DNA of 64,000 nucleotides from Candidatus Nitrosocaldus sp. (GTDB lineage: Archaea; Thermoproteota; Nitrososphaeria; Nitrososphaerales; Nitrosocaldaceae), in the NCBI GenBank assembly GCA_025054855.1, contig JANWZS010000001.1:66583-130582 (forward strand). The letters are read 5' to 3'. Below, piece by piece: positions 7,663 through 17,274 of the stretch. Position 1 is the stretch's first letter. The number at the start of each line of letters is the position of its first letter. The position numbers and the translations under genes are program-made. The notes under the pieces are model-generated. The model saw only the letters and a program-made list of their open reading frames with translations. It was not told the DNA's origin and ran no database searches.

Positions 7663-8970
7663 TCACCCTACCCTGAATATCAACCTTGCCCTCTCCAGCG
7701 ATTCTATGAACCGGTCTATCTCCTCCCTCGTGTTGTATATGTACAGGCTTGCCCTAGATGTTGCTGCCACCCCTAGCCTCTCCATCAGTGGCTGTGCGCA
7801 GTGATGCCCAGATCTTATCGCTATCCCATCCTCATCCAGTATGGTTGCTAGATCGTGGGGGTGTATATCTGCCAGGTTGAATGAGAATACCGCACCACGC
7901 CCACCTGCCTCCCTGCTCCCATACAGCCTAAGGCCCTTGACATCCCTCAGCCTTGAGAGCATGTACTCCGTGAGTTGGTGCTCATAAGCCCTGATATTCT
8001 CCATGCCTATGGCGCTGAGGTAGTCTATGGCTGCCCCAAAGCCTATGACATCTGCTATGTTGGGTGTGCCCGCCTCGAACTTCCATGGCAGATCGTTCCA
8101 TGATGCGTCGTACTTGTGCACCTCCCTTATCATATCCCCTCCACCTATGAACGGATGCATGGAGTCGAGTATATCCCTCTTGGCGTAGAGCACACCAACG
8201 CCAGTTGGGCCGAGCATCTTGTGTGCAGAGAACGCAAAGAAGTCACACCCTATATCCTTGACATCTATGGGCATATGGGGTGCAGACTGGGCACCATCAA
8301 CCAGTACCATCGTACCCTTGCCCTTATCCCTGCACACCTCCACTATCTCCTCCACGGGGTTTATGGTGCCCAGCACGTTAGACATGTGGCTAATTGCTAC
8401 CAGTTTAACGCTCTCATGTGAGAGAGCATGGTGCAGATCATCGAGCACTAGTGAGCCAGCATCACCACCGCCACCATGACCACCATCAGCATCACCCATG
8501 CTATTGCCTCCATTCCCATCGTAATCTATCCTTATGTATTGCAGTCTAGCACCCTTCTCCCTTGCAAGCATCTGCCATGGCACTATGTTGCTGTGATGCT
8601 CCATCTCACTCACGAGTATGGTATCCCCAGCCCTGATATTCGCCCTCCCCCAGGCATATGCCACGAGGTTTATGGCCTCTGTTGCGTTCCTGACGAAGAC
8701 TACCTCATCGCTCCTGGCATCTATGAACCTGGCGACCTTGGCCCTTGCGCCCTCGTATGCCTCCGTAGCCTCCTCCGAGAGCTGGTGCACTGCCCTATGT
8801 ATGTTGGCATTGTAGTTCATGTAGTAGTTGTATATGGCATCTATGACCTGCTTGGGCTTCTGTGTAGTCGCAGCGTTATCGAAGTAGATGAGCCTCTTGC
8901 CATCCCTCACCCTCCTGCCAAGTATAGGGAAGTCAGCCCTTATCCTCTCAACATCCAGCATGCTCAGCAT
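7663..8970 (-). CDS. sufS: Cysteine desulfurase SufS (class II)
   Basis: PLP enzyme that removes sulfur from L-cysteine for Fe-S assembly. The PLP lysine lies in FFAFSAHKMLGPTGVG, the catalytic cysteine loop in SGHHCAQPLM (the group II form), and YFDNAATTQKPKQVIDA is at the N-terminus. Length is 435 residues against the usual 405-420. The extra comes from a Gly/Asp-rich insertion near residues 150-170 (GGHGGGGDAG) that looks like a slippage expansion in a surface loop. The start codon overlaps the Rieske gene's stop in a TAATG arrangement, which suggests coupled translation. Confidence 0.94.
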   Translation of the reverse strand: MLSMLDVERIRADFPILGRRVRDGKRLIYFDNAATTQKPKQVIDAIYNYYMNYNANIHRAVHQLSEEATEAYEGARAKVARFIDARSDEVVFVRNATEAINLVAYAWGRANIRAGDTILVSEMEHHSNIVPWQMLAREKGARLQYIRIDYDGNGGNSMGDADGGHGGGGDAGSLVLDDLHHALSHESVKLVAISHMSNVLGTINPVEEIVEVCRDKGKGTMVLVDGAQSAPHMPIDVKDIGCDFFAFSAHKMLGPTGVGVLYAKRDILDSMHPFIGGGDMIREVHKYDASWNDLPWKFEAGTPNIADVIGFGAAIDYLSAIGMENIRAYEHQLTEYMLSRLRDVKGLRLYGSREAGGRGAVFSFNLADIHPHDLATILDEDGIAIRSGHHCAQPLMERLGVAATSRASLYIYNTREEIDRFIESLERARLIFRVG

Positions 8971-9278
8971 TAGACCACCTGCACGTATATATCATTGCCA
9001 TCTATTTTAACATTGTACCTCCTCAACGGCCTCTCCGCTGGGGGGTTGAGCGCCATACCATCCTCCAGCCTGAACGCAGATAGGTGCAGTGGGCACGTGA
9101 CCTGCCCCTCTGCAAGGAACCCCATGCTCAGGTCAGCATCCATGTGTGTGCATATCCTGTCCAGGGCATACACCTTACCATTCTGGGCTATTAGCATAAG
9201 CTGCCTCCCCTCCACATCCATGCTCAGTATCTCACCATCCCTCAGGTCCTGCCTGCTGCATACCCTGACCCAGTTCAT
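8970..9278 (-). CDS. Rieske-type [2Fe-2S] ferredoxin
   Basis: Small soluble Rieske protein of about 102 residues (NirD/BphF-like). The cluster ligands are visible as C-x-H in CTHMDADLSMG and C-x2-H in TCPLHLSAF, so the fold is complete without a membrane anchor. It sits between sufD and sufS with overlapping or tight spacing, so it belongs to the suf operon and may deliver electrons for cluster assembly or reductive steps; this role is inference from context. I choose the ATG at 9278 (MNWVRVCS) over a GTG at 9287 because a GGTGG stretch lies about 8 nt upstream of the ATG. Confidence 0.87.
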   Translation of the reverse strand: MNWVRVCSRQDLRDGEILSMDVEGRQLMLIAQNGKVYALDRICTHMDADLSMGFLAEGQVTCPLHLSAFRLEDGMALNPPAERPLRRYNVKIDGNDIYVQVV

Positions 9279-9304
9279 ATAGACCACCTGCTATTGTGCA
9301 GAGA

Positions 9305-10768
9305 TCATCTATACTTGTAGTGCTTCTCGAATATATCGCTCTCTATCCTCCTAGACTCCTCCTCCACCTCCCATATCTCCCTCATCACATCATCAGACCT
9401 TAGGATGAGTGGTCTACCCCTCCACTTGGAGTCTACGAGGTATGTGGTGTATATCCTTGCATCCACGCTGAGCCTCCTCAGGAGAGGCTCTATGAAGCCG
9501 AAGACTATGGCCCTCTTCGCCTCATCCCTGCTCATACCCCTGCTCATCATGTAGAATATCTGCCCCTCATCCATCTGAGCAACAGAGGCGGAGTGCGTAG
9601 CCTTGACCTCATTCGTCTCTATCTCGAGCGCTGGTATGGAGTCTGCCCTGGCACCCTTGTTGAGTATTATCGCATGACCAGCAAGATACGACTCTGAGCC
9701 CTTGGCCTCCTTCCCTATACTTATCATGCCCTTGAACAACGACCTGGATGAGTCCTTCACAACGGCCTTGGATAGAACCCTGCCTCTAGTATCTGACTTG
9801 AGATGGATCATGTTGGCTGTTACATCGAACGCCTGAGTACCATCACCGAATATAACGTTGAAGTGCTCTGCATTTGCACCAGGGCCATCAAGCATATTAT
9901 CGACCTTGCATCTGCTCAATGCACCACCAAAGAGACCTAGATACGAGTTGAACCTAGCATCCCTCCCAATGAAGGCCTTCCTGTTGGTCATGTACGCTAT
10001 GTTCCTGCCCATACCCTGTGTGGTTATGAGCTCCACATCTGCATTATCTGCTACGTAGCACTCATTGGACTCAAAGTAGGCCTGCCCAACACGGTCACTG
10101 CTACTACTACCAGCATCACCACCATCATCTCCATTGCTCCCATGGGTCACATCCCTTGCATAGAGCTCCTGCACTACCCTAACCCTGCTGGACTCCCCAG
10201 CGTATACTATGTTCCTCTCAACTATCGAGCCATCGTAGGGTAATGCATGTAGTATAGTTATGGGCTCATCTAGCACCATACCCTTGGGCACGTATATGAA
10301 TATGCCAGAGTTGAATAATGCATGCTCTAGAGCAAGGAACCTATCCTCAGCAGTATCTAACCTGCTGGACGATACCCTTATGATCTCCGCATACTCCCTA
10401 TCCCCCAGTGCGTCCATCACACCCTTGATGACCAGCCCCTCATCCTCCAGGCTCTTGCTCAACCCCTTGACCTCTATGCTCCTACCCATCTGGGTGATCA
10501 CTATGCCATGCCTTATCTCATCCCTCCTCCTCCTCAACTCGCCATCAAGCTCACTTGTGTAATCCATTAGTATCATCAACCTATTGGCATCGAGCAGGTT
10601 TGCGGCTGTGTACTTGTTGAATAGCGATGATGTCTCATCTGGGAGCGTCCTGTAGTTGTGGAGTGCCCTCCTCCTAGAGTCTAGGAGCCACTCTGGCTCA
10701 TCATATCTAGACCATATCTCTTCTATCCTCTGATCATCAAAATATGAGATGGGCAGTGCGCCGCTCAT
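9305..10768 (-). CDS. sufD: SufD, Fe-S assembly scaffold subunit
   Basis: SufD partner of the SufBC2D complex that builds Fe-S clusters. The 487-residue protein has the beta-helix core typical of SufB/SufD (NSGIFIYVPKGMVLDEPITI; then NEVKATHSASVAQMDEGQIFYMMSRGMS with the conserved His). The N-terminal region (YDEPEWLLDSRRRAL) matches the SufD/SufB helical domain. An Asp/Gly/Ser insertion about residue 215 (HGSNGDDGGDAGSSSSDR) is another low-complexity expansion. It lies 23 nt downstream of sufB. SufD rather than a second SufB is supported by the weaker similarity and the C-terminal RLSVDARIYTTYLVDSKW. Confidence 0.91.
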   Translation of the reverse strand: MSGALPISYFDDQRIEEIWSRYDEPEWLLDSRRRALHNYRTLPDETSSLFNKYTAANLLDANRLMILMDYTSELDGELRRRRDEIRHGIVITQMGRSIEVKGLSKSLEDEGLVIKGVMDALGDREYAEIIRVSSSRLDTAEDRFLALEHALFNSGIFIYVPKGMVLDEPITILHALPYDGSIVERNIVYAGESSRVRVVQELYARDVTHGSNGDDGGDAGSSSSDRVGQAYFESNECYVADNADVELITTQGMGRNIAYMTNRKAFIGRDARFNSYLGLFGGALSRCKVDNMLDGPGANAEHFNVIFGDGTQAFDVTANMIHLKSDTRGRVLSKAVVKDSSRSLFKGMISIGKEAKGSESYLAGHAIILNKGARADSIPALEIETNEVKATHSASVAQMDEGQIFYMMSRGMSRDEAKRAIVFGFIEPLLRRLSVDARIYTTYLVDSKWRGRPLILRSDDVMREIWEVEEESRRIESDIFEKHYKYR

Positions 10769-10791
10769 ATAAGTAGATCACTTCCTCTCCG

Positions 10792-12192
10792 TTAACCTAC
10801 TGCACCCTCCATCTCCATCTTTATGAGCCTGTTGAACTCCACAGCGTACTCCATAGGCAGCTCCTTCGTGAAGACCTCTAGGAAGCCTGAGACTATCAGG
10901 CTCAGGGCCTCCTGCTCCGTGTACCCTCTACTCATTATGTAGAAGATCTGATCCTCGCCTATCTTCCCTACACTCGCCTCATGTGTTATCGTAGCATCAT
11001 CCTCATTCACCTCTATGTATGGGTATGTATCGGTTCTGGAGATCTCATCTACGAGCAGGGCATCGCACCTCACCGTAGACTTGACGTTGGTTGCGCCCTT
11101 GGCAACGTGCAGCAATCCTCTATAGGATGTCCTCCCTCCATCCTTGCTCACAGACTTTGAGATTATCTTGGATGTCGTGTTAGGGGCAAGGTGCACGGCC
11201 TTCGCACCAGTATCCTGGTGCTGTCCCTTGCCAGCGAACGCAACGCTTAGCAGATCAGCCCTGGCATTCCTCCCTAGCAGGTACACGGATGGGTACTTCA
11301 TGGTGACCTTGCTACCTATGTTTGCATCAACCCACTCAACAACAGCATCCTCATATGCATGCGCCCTCTTCGTCACCAGATTGTAGACGTCGTTGCTCCA
11401 GTTCTGGAGCGTTGTGTACCTTACGGTTGCACCCTTCTTCGCTATAACCTCCACAACAGCACAGTGGAGTGACTCTGTGGAGTATATGGGCGCTGTGCAT
11501 CCCTCTATGTAGTGTACCTTGCTGTATGGTTCTGCTATTATTAGTGTACGCTCGAACTGGCCCATGTTCTGTGCGTTTATCCTAAAGTATGCGTTGAGTG
11601 GCATATCCACCTCAACACCCTCTGGTATGTACACGAACGAGCCCCCACTCCATACAGCACTGTTCAGGGCAGCGAACTTGTTATCGTTTGGAGGAACGAC
11701 CTTTGCAAAGTGCCTCCTGAATATATCCTCATGCTCCCTAAGCGCTGTATCCGTGTCGCAGAAGATCACACCCTTCTTCTCCAGATCCTCCCTCAACTTA
11801 TGGTATACAGTCTCAGACTCATACTGTGCACCAACACCAGCAAGGAACTTTCTCTCAGCCTCTGGTATGCCTAGGCGCTCGAACGTCCTCCTTATATTCT
11901 CTGGCACATCGTCCCAGCTCCTGCCCTTCTTGTCTGTAGGCTTTGCGTAGTAGTAGATGTTGTCAAAGTCTATCCTGCTGAGATCCCCTCCCCACTTGGG
12001 CATTGGCATCTTCAGGAACATCTCGTATGCGTTGAGCCTGAACTTGAGCATCCACTCTGGCTCATTCTTTATCCTGCTTATCTCCTCTATCGTCTCCCTT
12101 GATAGGCCCTTCCTGCTTATGTAAACGTACATGTCCACTGGGTCCTTGAAGTCATACTTGCTATAGTCCCTGATCACATCCTGACTGGCCAT
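10792..12192 (-). CDS. sufB: SufB, Fe-S assembly scaffold subunit
   Basis: SufB, the core scaffold on which nascent Fe-S clusters form with SufC and SufD. The 466-residue product carries the strongest family signatures: [20 protein letters not shown] near residue 45, [37 protein letters not shown] with the conserved cysteine, and [19 protein letters not shown] near the C-terminus. Length is normal. It heads the operon sufB-sufD-Rieske-sufS-sufU. A TATA-like element on the minus strand (about 12214-12226, GTTTAAATAT) lies about 25-30 nt upstream of the ATG. SufC is encoded 14 kb away at 26.5 kb. Confidence 0.95.
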   Translation of the reverse strand: MASQDVIRDYSKYDFKDPVDMYVYISRKGLSRETIEEISRIKNEPEWMLKFRLNAYEMFLKMPMPKWGGDLSRIDFDNIYYYAKPTDKKGRSWDDVPENIRRTFERLGIPEAERKFLAGVGAQYESETVYHKLREDLEKKGVIFCDTDTALREHEDIFRRHFAKVVPPNDNKFAALNSAVWSGGSFVYIPEGVEVDMPLNAYFRINAQNMGQFERTLIIAEPYSKVHYIEGCTAPIYSTESLHCAVVEVIAKKGATVRYTTLQNWSNDVYNLVTKRAHAYEDAVVEWVDANIGSKVTMKYPSVYLLGRNARADLLSVAFAGKGQHQDTGAKAVHLAPNTTSKIISKSVSKDGGRTSYRGLLHVAKGATNVKSTVRCDALLVDEISRTDTYPYIEVNEDDATITHEASVGKIGEDQIFYIMSRGYTEQEALSLIVSGFLEVFTKELPMEYAVEFNRLIKMEMEGAVG

Positions 12193-12259
12193 GTGATTAT
12201 AACACTGTTATACATATTTAAACATTGCATCTCTCCATATTGCTGAATACATACCTACA

Positions 12260-13129
12260 TTATGGATTATCTTCATCATCCTGAATTATATTAAGCAATA
12301 ATTTGAGCGTACCCTCTACAGTATGCTCATCAGCAACATACGGGTTAAGGCCATAGCCCCTGATGGTCTCTGCTGTAACTGGTCCTATAGCGATGATCCT
12401 TGTGCTATTTGCTATAGCATCTATAAGGCTTGCCCCATCGCACACCTCGCCTATAACCGTGAAGAATGCCCTTACAGATGATGAACTTGTGAAGATGATG
12501 TAGTGTAAACTGCGATTTGCAATTGCATCTGCAACACTCTTCCAGCCATCGTGCCTGCTTGGCACTATCCTGTATATATGCTCCTCCTCAACGGCAAAGC
12601 CCAGAGATGTAAGTGCGTTGGCAAGTAGATCGCTGGCCTCACTGCTCCTCGGTATGAATACCCTCCTCCCACGCCTGCCATCACTGCCTATGGACCTGAA
12701 GAGTTCTATAAGCCCATATGAGGAGTACTTGGATGGGATGAGGTCGACTCTGACTCCATGCTTGAGCAGTTCATCCCTCGTGCTTGGGCCTACAGCAACT
12801 ACGGTGCACCTATTCAGCATCCTAGGTTCAAGTCCATTGGCAACCATGGCATCAGCTATGAATCTCACAGCACTGATGCTCATGAATACTACATAGTCGT
12901 ACTCCGATGAGAGTAGCCTGTTCAATGCCCCCATAACCCTCTCCTCATCCCTCACCGCCTCTATCGTCCTATGCATCATGATGCTGAACCCTCTACCCTT
13001 CAACGCTTCGATGGTACTGCTGCTACTGCTACTGCTACTACTACTACTGCTGCTACCTATGCTGCAGTCACCACTACTGCTGCCATCCTCCCCCAATCTC
13101 TCCCTTGTTATCAGTATAATCTTCGCCAT
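12260..13129 (-). CDS. hemD: Uroporphyrinogen-III synthase
   Basis: Cyclises hydroxymethylbilane to uroporphyrinogen III with ring-D inversion. The 289-residue protein has the two-lobed HemD pattern: YDYVVFMSISAVRFIADAM, VVAVGPSTRDELLKHGVRVD, RRGRRVFIPRSSEASDLL, then HYIIFTSSSSVRAFF and RIIAIGPVTAETIRGYGL. A run of 14 serines near residue 28-40 (complement of 13015-13060) is inserted after the first strand and inflates the length (typical 240-260). It starts 6 nt after the cobA stop and is last in the operon hemL-hemC-cobA-hemD. Confidence 0.9.
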   Translation of the reverse strand: MAKIILITRERLGEDGSSSGDCSIGSSSSSSSSSSSSSTIEALKGRGFSIMMHRTIEAVRDEERVMGALNRLLSSEYDYVVFMSISAVRFIADAMVANGLEPRMLNRCTVVAVGPSTRDELLKHGVRVDLIPSKYSSYGLIELFRSIGSDGRRGRRVFIPRSSEASDLLANALTSLGFAVEEEHIYRIVPSRHDGWKSVADAIANRSLHYIIFTSSSSVRAFFTVIGEVCDGASLIDAIANSTRIIAIGPVTAETIRGYGLNPYVADEHTVEGTLKLLLNIIQDDEDNP

Positions 13130-13135
13130 GTTGAT

Positions 13136-13975
13136 CTACCTGAAGTATCTGTATTCCCCCCCTCTGTACCACCTCAGCCTCTCCGCCAGTTGCACCACTC
13201 TACCTATTACTATCACAGCTGGTGGCCTCACATCCCCTGCATGATCAAGCACATGCCCTATGCTCGATATGGTCACTCTCTGCCTCCCCTGTACCGTACC
13301 ATACTCTATTATCGCAATACCAGTATCCCCTGCCATCCCACTCTCCAACAGCCTATGGACCATATCCTTGAGGCTGGATACACCCATGAGCACTACCAGT
13401 GTGTCTACAGCCCTCGCTACACTCGCTACATCAACGGTTTGGGTGCGCTTCATAGCATCCTCATGCCCAGTGACTATGGCCACTGAGGATGAGTACGCTC
13501 TATGCGTCAGTGGTATCCCAGCGTACGCTGGTACAGCAATGGCAGATGTTATCCCTGGAACTATCTCGAACTCCACACCATGCTCTGCAAGGAACTCAGC
13601 CTCCTCCCCTCCCCTCCCGAATATGAACGGGTCTCCGCCCTTGAGCCTCACAACACACCTGCCTTCACTGGCGTACTTGAGCATGAGCCTGTTGGTAGCA
13701 TCCTGATGCTTGTAGTCATCACCAACCTCTCTCCCAACGTACACCCTCTCCACATGACTAGGTATAAGGGCGAGCACATCCTCACTGACCAGCCTATCGT
13801 AGAGTATTACATCTGCCTCCTGTATAGCCTTGAGTGCCTTGATGGTGAGCAGCCCTGCATCGCCTGGGCCTGAGCCCACTATGTACACCTTGCCCCTCTT
13901 CTTGATGGGTTCCTTGCGTGTATCACCCTTATCCGTATCCATATCCATGCCCATATACATGCACCTCTCCCACAC
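13136..13975 (-). CDS. cobA: Uroporphyrinogen-III C-methyltransferase (SUMT)
   Basis: Makes precorrin-2 from uroporphyrinogen III with two SAM, leading to sirohaem, cobalamin and, in archaea, haem. SUMT signatures: GKVYIVGSGPGDAGLLTIKA (about residue 28), YDRLVSEDVLALIP, VVRLKGGDPFIFGRGGEEAE, PGITSAIAVPAYAGIPLTHR, and VLMGVSSLKDMV. The first 27 residues (MWERCMYMGMDMDTDKGD) are Met/Asp-rich and not part of the family fold, so the true start may be one of the later Met codons. It stands between hemC and hemD, consistent with a pathway through precorrin-2. Confidence 0.92.
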   Translation of the reverse strand: MWERCMYMGMDMDTDKGDTRKEPIKKRGKVYIVGSGPGDAGLLTIKALKAIQEADVILYDRLVSEDVLALIPSHVERVYVGREVGDDYKHQDATNRLMLKYASEGRCVVRLKGGDPFIFGRGGEEAEFLAEHGVEFEIVPGITSAIAVPAYAGIPLTHRAYSSSVAIVTGHEDAMKRTQTVDVASVARAVDTLVVLMGVSSLKDMVHRLLESGMAGDTGIAIIEYGTVQGRQRVTISSIGHVLDHAGDVRPPAVIVIGRVVQLAERLRWYRGGEYRYFR

Positions 13976-14009
13976 CTTCGCATGTATTGGTTACCCCAAC
14001 TCCCAATGG

Positions 14010-14942
14010 TCAGTCAATCTCTACTGACCTCCACTCCTCAGATATCCTCGATGCCCCCTGCTCCAGCAGTGCCCTGGCCACACGTGCCCCTAGACGCTCC
14101 GCATCATCCATGCCCGAGGATGCCCTACCCATTATCACATCCCTGCCATCTATGGAGAATATGCACGCCTCGAGGGTTAGTAGTCCAGATGGATGTGCCC
14201 TGGCGAGTGCACCGAGTGGCAACCTGCATCCGGCACTTACCCCTGCAAGTAGACTCCTCTCCGCATCCACCTCCGCCCTGGATGCCCTATCCTCTATCCT
14301 CTTCAGTAATGCTATGAGGTCTCTATCATCCTTCCTTGCCACCACTGCAAGGGCACCCTGCCCTGGTGCTGGCATCATCGTATCCTTGCTGAGCCTCTCA
14401 ACTTTGAGGCCATCCAGATCCAGTGCAAGTCTGGATAGCCCAGCCTCCGCAAGGACCAGGGCATCGTACTCGCCATTGCGCATCTTCGCTACCCTTGTAT
14501 CCACATTCCCCCTTATGGGCTTGAACATCAGATCACTCCTTACCCTCTTGAGCTGTACAAGCCTCCTCAGACTGCTCGTACCTATCACGCTATCGCTTGG
14601 TATGCTCATCAGGCCATGACTCCTTCCTATGAATATATCGTAGGGGCTCTCCCTTCTGGGCACTGAGGCTATCACTAGGTCATCGTGCAGATCGGATGGC
14701 ACATCCTTCATGCTGTGTACTGCAAAGTGTACGCTACCAGAGAGCACCGCCTGATCAACCTCCTTCTCGAATACACCCTTCCCATCCATCCTGTAGAGTG
14801 GTCTTGCATCGATATCCCCCTTGGTCTTCACCGTAACCACCTCGAACTCTAGGCTACCATCCATCTGCCTCAGTAGGGATATCACATGCTCCGTCTGCAC
14901 CAGCGAGAGCCTGCTCCCCCTACTGCCTACCAGCAACCTCAA
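14010..14942 (-). CDS. hemC: Hydroxymethylbilane synthase (porphobilinogen deaminase)
   Basis: Polymerises four porphobilinogens into hydroxymethylbilane. The protein (310 residues, normal) begins LLVGSRGSRLSLVQTEHV, carries the catalytic-loop region HFAVHSMKDVPSDLHDDLVI and the dipyrromethane-cofactor cysteine in SLLAGVSAGCRLPLGALA (about residue 243). The first codon of the frame is TTG, and the start overlaps the hemL 3' end by 23 nt; the conserved N-terminus supports this start. It continues the hemL-hemC-cobA-hemD order. Confidence 0.94.
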   Translation of the reverse strand: MRLLVGSRGSRLSLVQTEHVISLLRQMDGSLEFEVVTVKTKGDIDARPLYRMDGKGVFEKEVDQAVLSGSVHFAVHSMKDVPSDLHDDLVIASVPRRESPYDIFIGRSHGLMSIPSDSVIGTSSLRRLVQLKRVRSDLMFKPIRGNVDTRVAKMRNGEYDALVLAEAGLSRLALDLDGLKVERLSKDTMMPAPGQGALAVVARKDDRDLIALLKRIEDRASRAEVDAERSLLAGVSAGCRLPLGALARAHPSGLLTLEACIFSIDGRDVIMGRASSGMDDAERLGARVARALLEQGASRISEEWRSVEID

Positions 14943-16233
14943 CCTGCTCCCTCAACTCCCTAAACGCTCTATCGATACTCTCTCCAGTACTCCTTATAAT
15001 GGTATCATCATGTGCAAGTGATAGGAAGCAGACCTCGAACTGGGATGGTGGTATGAATATGCCCTGCTTGAGCAGTGCCCTAAAGTATGCCTTGAAGAGT
15101 TCCGTGTTGGATGATCTTGCAGTGGCATGGTCCCTGACCTCCCTTGATGTGAAGAATACCTGGAGCATGGATGCTATGGAGTTCACCCTTGCAGTGAGCC
15201 CATTATCCTCTATCGCATCATCTATCATGCTTACAAGTTCACCGCACCTCCTAGCTATCCTACTGTAGAGCGATCTATGCCTTGTGAGATACCTTATAGT
15301 TGCCAAGGATGCTGTAACACTTATAGGGTTGCCAGCGAATGTACTACCCTGATATAACCTGCCCTCTGGTGCAAGAACGCTCATCACATCCCTCCTACCT
15401 GCTATACATGCTATAGCGAAGCCATTGGCCATGGCCTTTGCGAATGTAGCTATATCTGGCTTGATGTTGTAGTACTCCTCTGCCCCTCCAAGCGCCAGCC
15501 TGAACCCTGTGACGACCTCATCGAATATCAGCAGTGATCCATACTCCCTGCAGATGCTGCTCAACCTACCCAAGTAACCATCCTCAGGGGGTATGAGCCC
15601 AGCATTCGCCATGACAGGTTCTACTATCACGGCAGCAACATCATCACCCTCTCTACGCATAGCATCCATTAGGGCATCTGGATCGTTGTACGGCAGAACA
15701 AGCGTGTTATCCGCTACCCCATCAAGGATGGCCTTATCCATCCTCTCCTCCCTGCTCATATCACGCCTTGCTAGGGTGTAGTCATGCGAACCATGGTAGC
15801 AGCCATCGAACCTTACAATCTTCCTCCTCCTCGTGTATGCCCTTGCTATCCTTATTGCATGGTATGTAGCCTCCATCCCTGTGTTTACAAGCCTTACTGC
15901 CTCTGCACATGGTATGCACCTCTGCAGTAGTTCTGCTAGCTCGACCTCCTGCTCAGTTGGCATGCAGTAGAGCGAGCCCCTTGCAAGTTGCTCCCTCACA
16001 GCATCAATTACAGCCTTGAATGCATGCCCTAGCAGCAATGCGCCATAGCCCATACAGTAGTCTATGTATTGGTTGTTATCGACATCATGGACCTTGCACC
16101 CTCTAGCACGCTTGACGAAGAATGGGTACGGCTCAAAGTACCTTATTGGACTGTTGACACCCTTGATCATTGACCTTGAGGCCCGTTCGAAGAGGCCCCT
16201 GCTGTTATCATTATCTATATACTTGCTATTCAA
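14920..16233 (-). CDS. hemL: Glutamate-1-semialdehyde 2,1-aminomutase
   Basis: PLP enzyme that makes 5-aminolevulinate from glutamate-1-semialdehyde in the C5 pathway. Signatures: SRSMIKGVNSPIRYFEPYPF at the N-terminus, NTGMEATYHAIRIARAYT, LLIFDEVVTGFRLALGGA, and PLP lysine in ATFAKAMANGFAIACI. At 437 residues it is normal. The frame opens with TTG at 16233, supported by a minus-strand TATA-like GGTTATAAGG (16247-16256) about 20 nt upstream; no in-frame ATG precedes the conserved SRS-M region. First gene of the hemL-hemC-cobA-hemD operon. Confidence 0.92.
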   Translation of the reverse strand: MNSKYIDNDNSRGLFERASRSMIKGVNSPIRYFEPYPFFVKRARGCKVHDVDNNQYIDYCMGYGALLLGHAFKAVIDAVREQLARGSLYCMPTEQEVELAELLQRCIPCAEAVRLVNTGMEATYHAIRIARAYTRRRKIVRFDGCYHGSHDYTLARRDMSREERMDKAILDGVADNTLVLPYNDPDALMDAMRREGDDVAAVIVEPVMANAGLIPPEDGYLGRLSSICREYGSLLIFDEVVTGFRLALGGAEEYYNIKPDIATFAKAMANGFAIACIAGRRDVMSVLAPEGRLYQGSTFAGNPISVTASLATIRYLTRHRSLYSRIARRCGELVSMIDDAIEDNGLTARVNSIASMLQVFFTSREVRDHATARSSNTELFKAYFRALLKQGIFIPPSQFEVCFLSLAHDDTIIRSTGESIDRAFRELREQVEVAGRQ

Positions 16234-16353
16234 ACCTGATCTATCTCCTTATAACCACAATCATCAATAATTGGTTATAATTCTATCCCTCTAGATACGA
16301 GCATGATTTCAAAGATTATTAGCTGCTTGGCCTAGAAGTACTTTATTCAGTAT

Positions 16354-17239
16354 TCAATAACACTTAATTAAAAATATTGGTCTGAGACACGAAATTAATA
16401 TGAAATAATTGGTTAGTTGTACCAGCTCCTGCGTGATTGCAGAGTCATGCAAGGGTGTCCAGTTCTTGATGTATACATTGCTAGGACAACCGTCAGGCCA
16501 TTATATTGGATATATGATTACTGCACACTCACTCTATATGGGTAAGACCATATGCATGGCTTACCTCATGCATCACAACTCTCGCCATATCTGGGGTTTG
16601 GTTACCTATCACGATCAATGGATGAGTACCTCCAGATGTTGGAATGTGACTAATGCAACCATCCCCATCATTTAGAGTCTTGCCAGTGAATCCTATCAGG
16701 ATGCTAGCACCATAATTGCCGTACAGCCAGCGTGTATCTATTGCCAGATCATCGAGAAAATCATCTAAAGAACTGGAGTAGCAAAACAGAAGTCCCCGCC
16801 GTAGACCAAGCCACACCAGGCCCAGCCTCCTGAAACTTTATGGAATGCTCCTCCCTAAACCATGGCTCTGCCGAGTATAGGTAATATCTTGCCTGATCTA
16901 TTGTCAGTCTAGATCCTACAGATGTATCATAGGCTATCTTGAATGTGACGTAAGCAAAGGATCTGGTGGATATGTTGAGATCTGGTGCAGTGCTTCCGCC
17001 ATTCACAGTGGTATCTGCTCGTGTATATATGCCTTCATTGCTGCGATAGTATATGAGTTGGTTGAATCAACAGTAAGTGTATATGATCCTACATTACCGC
17101 TCATAGATGTTTTAGTCCATTTGTACTCGCCTACTCTTTCTGCTGTAACCTTGGCATCTGCTAGACCAGCACTCCCTGCCTTTACATAACCTGTTATGCT
17201 GTATGCATACGCCTCCTGCATTGTATGCTGGATATACAT
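16354..17239 (-). pseudogene. Decayed metzincin-type secreted metalloprotease
   Basis: Read across frames, this minus-strand stretch is one protein. First comes a carboxypeptidase-regulatory/Ig-like domain (SITGYVKAGSAGLADAKVTA, GSYTLTVDS). A middle region follows (STRSFAYVTFKIAYDT), then a catalytic core with the zinc signature HEVSHAYGLTH (HExxHxxGxxH, complement about 16535-16570). Beyond a stop and a frame change lies a Met-turn-like SNIMA and then PDGCPSNVYIKNW. At least four frameshifts are needed (near 17035, 16770, 16525 and 16500), so it is a pseudogene. No signal peptide remains at the visible Met (17239); the N-terminus may be lost too. The extended zinc motif and Met-turn together are diagnostic of metzincins. 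Lies beside a TIMP-like gene. Confidence 0.75.
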
Positions 17240-17274
17240 AGCATTGCTAATGATGTAGTATATATCTCTTCATA

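Noticed and set aside
13015-13060. Triplet repeats in hemD, hemA and PAC2 as possible CRISPR or satellite DNA
   Set aside because: They lie inside intact reading frames as poly-Ser or poly-Thr codons, and there are no regular spacers.
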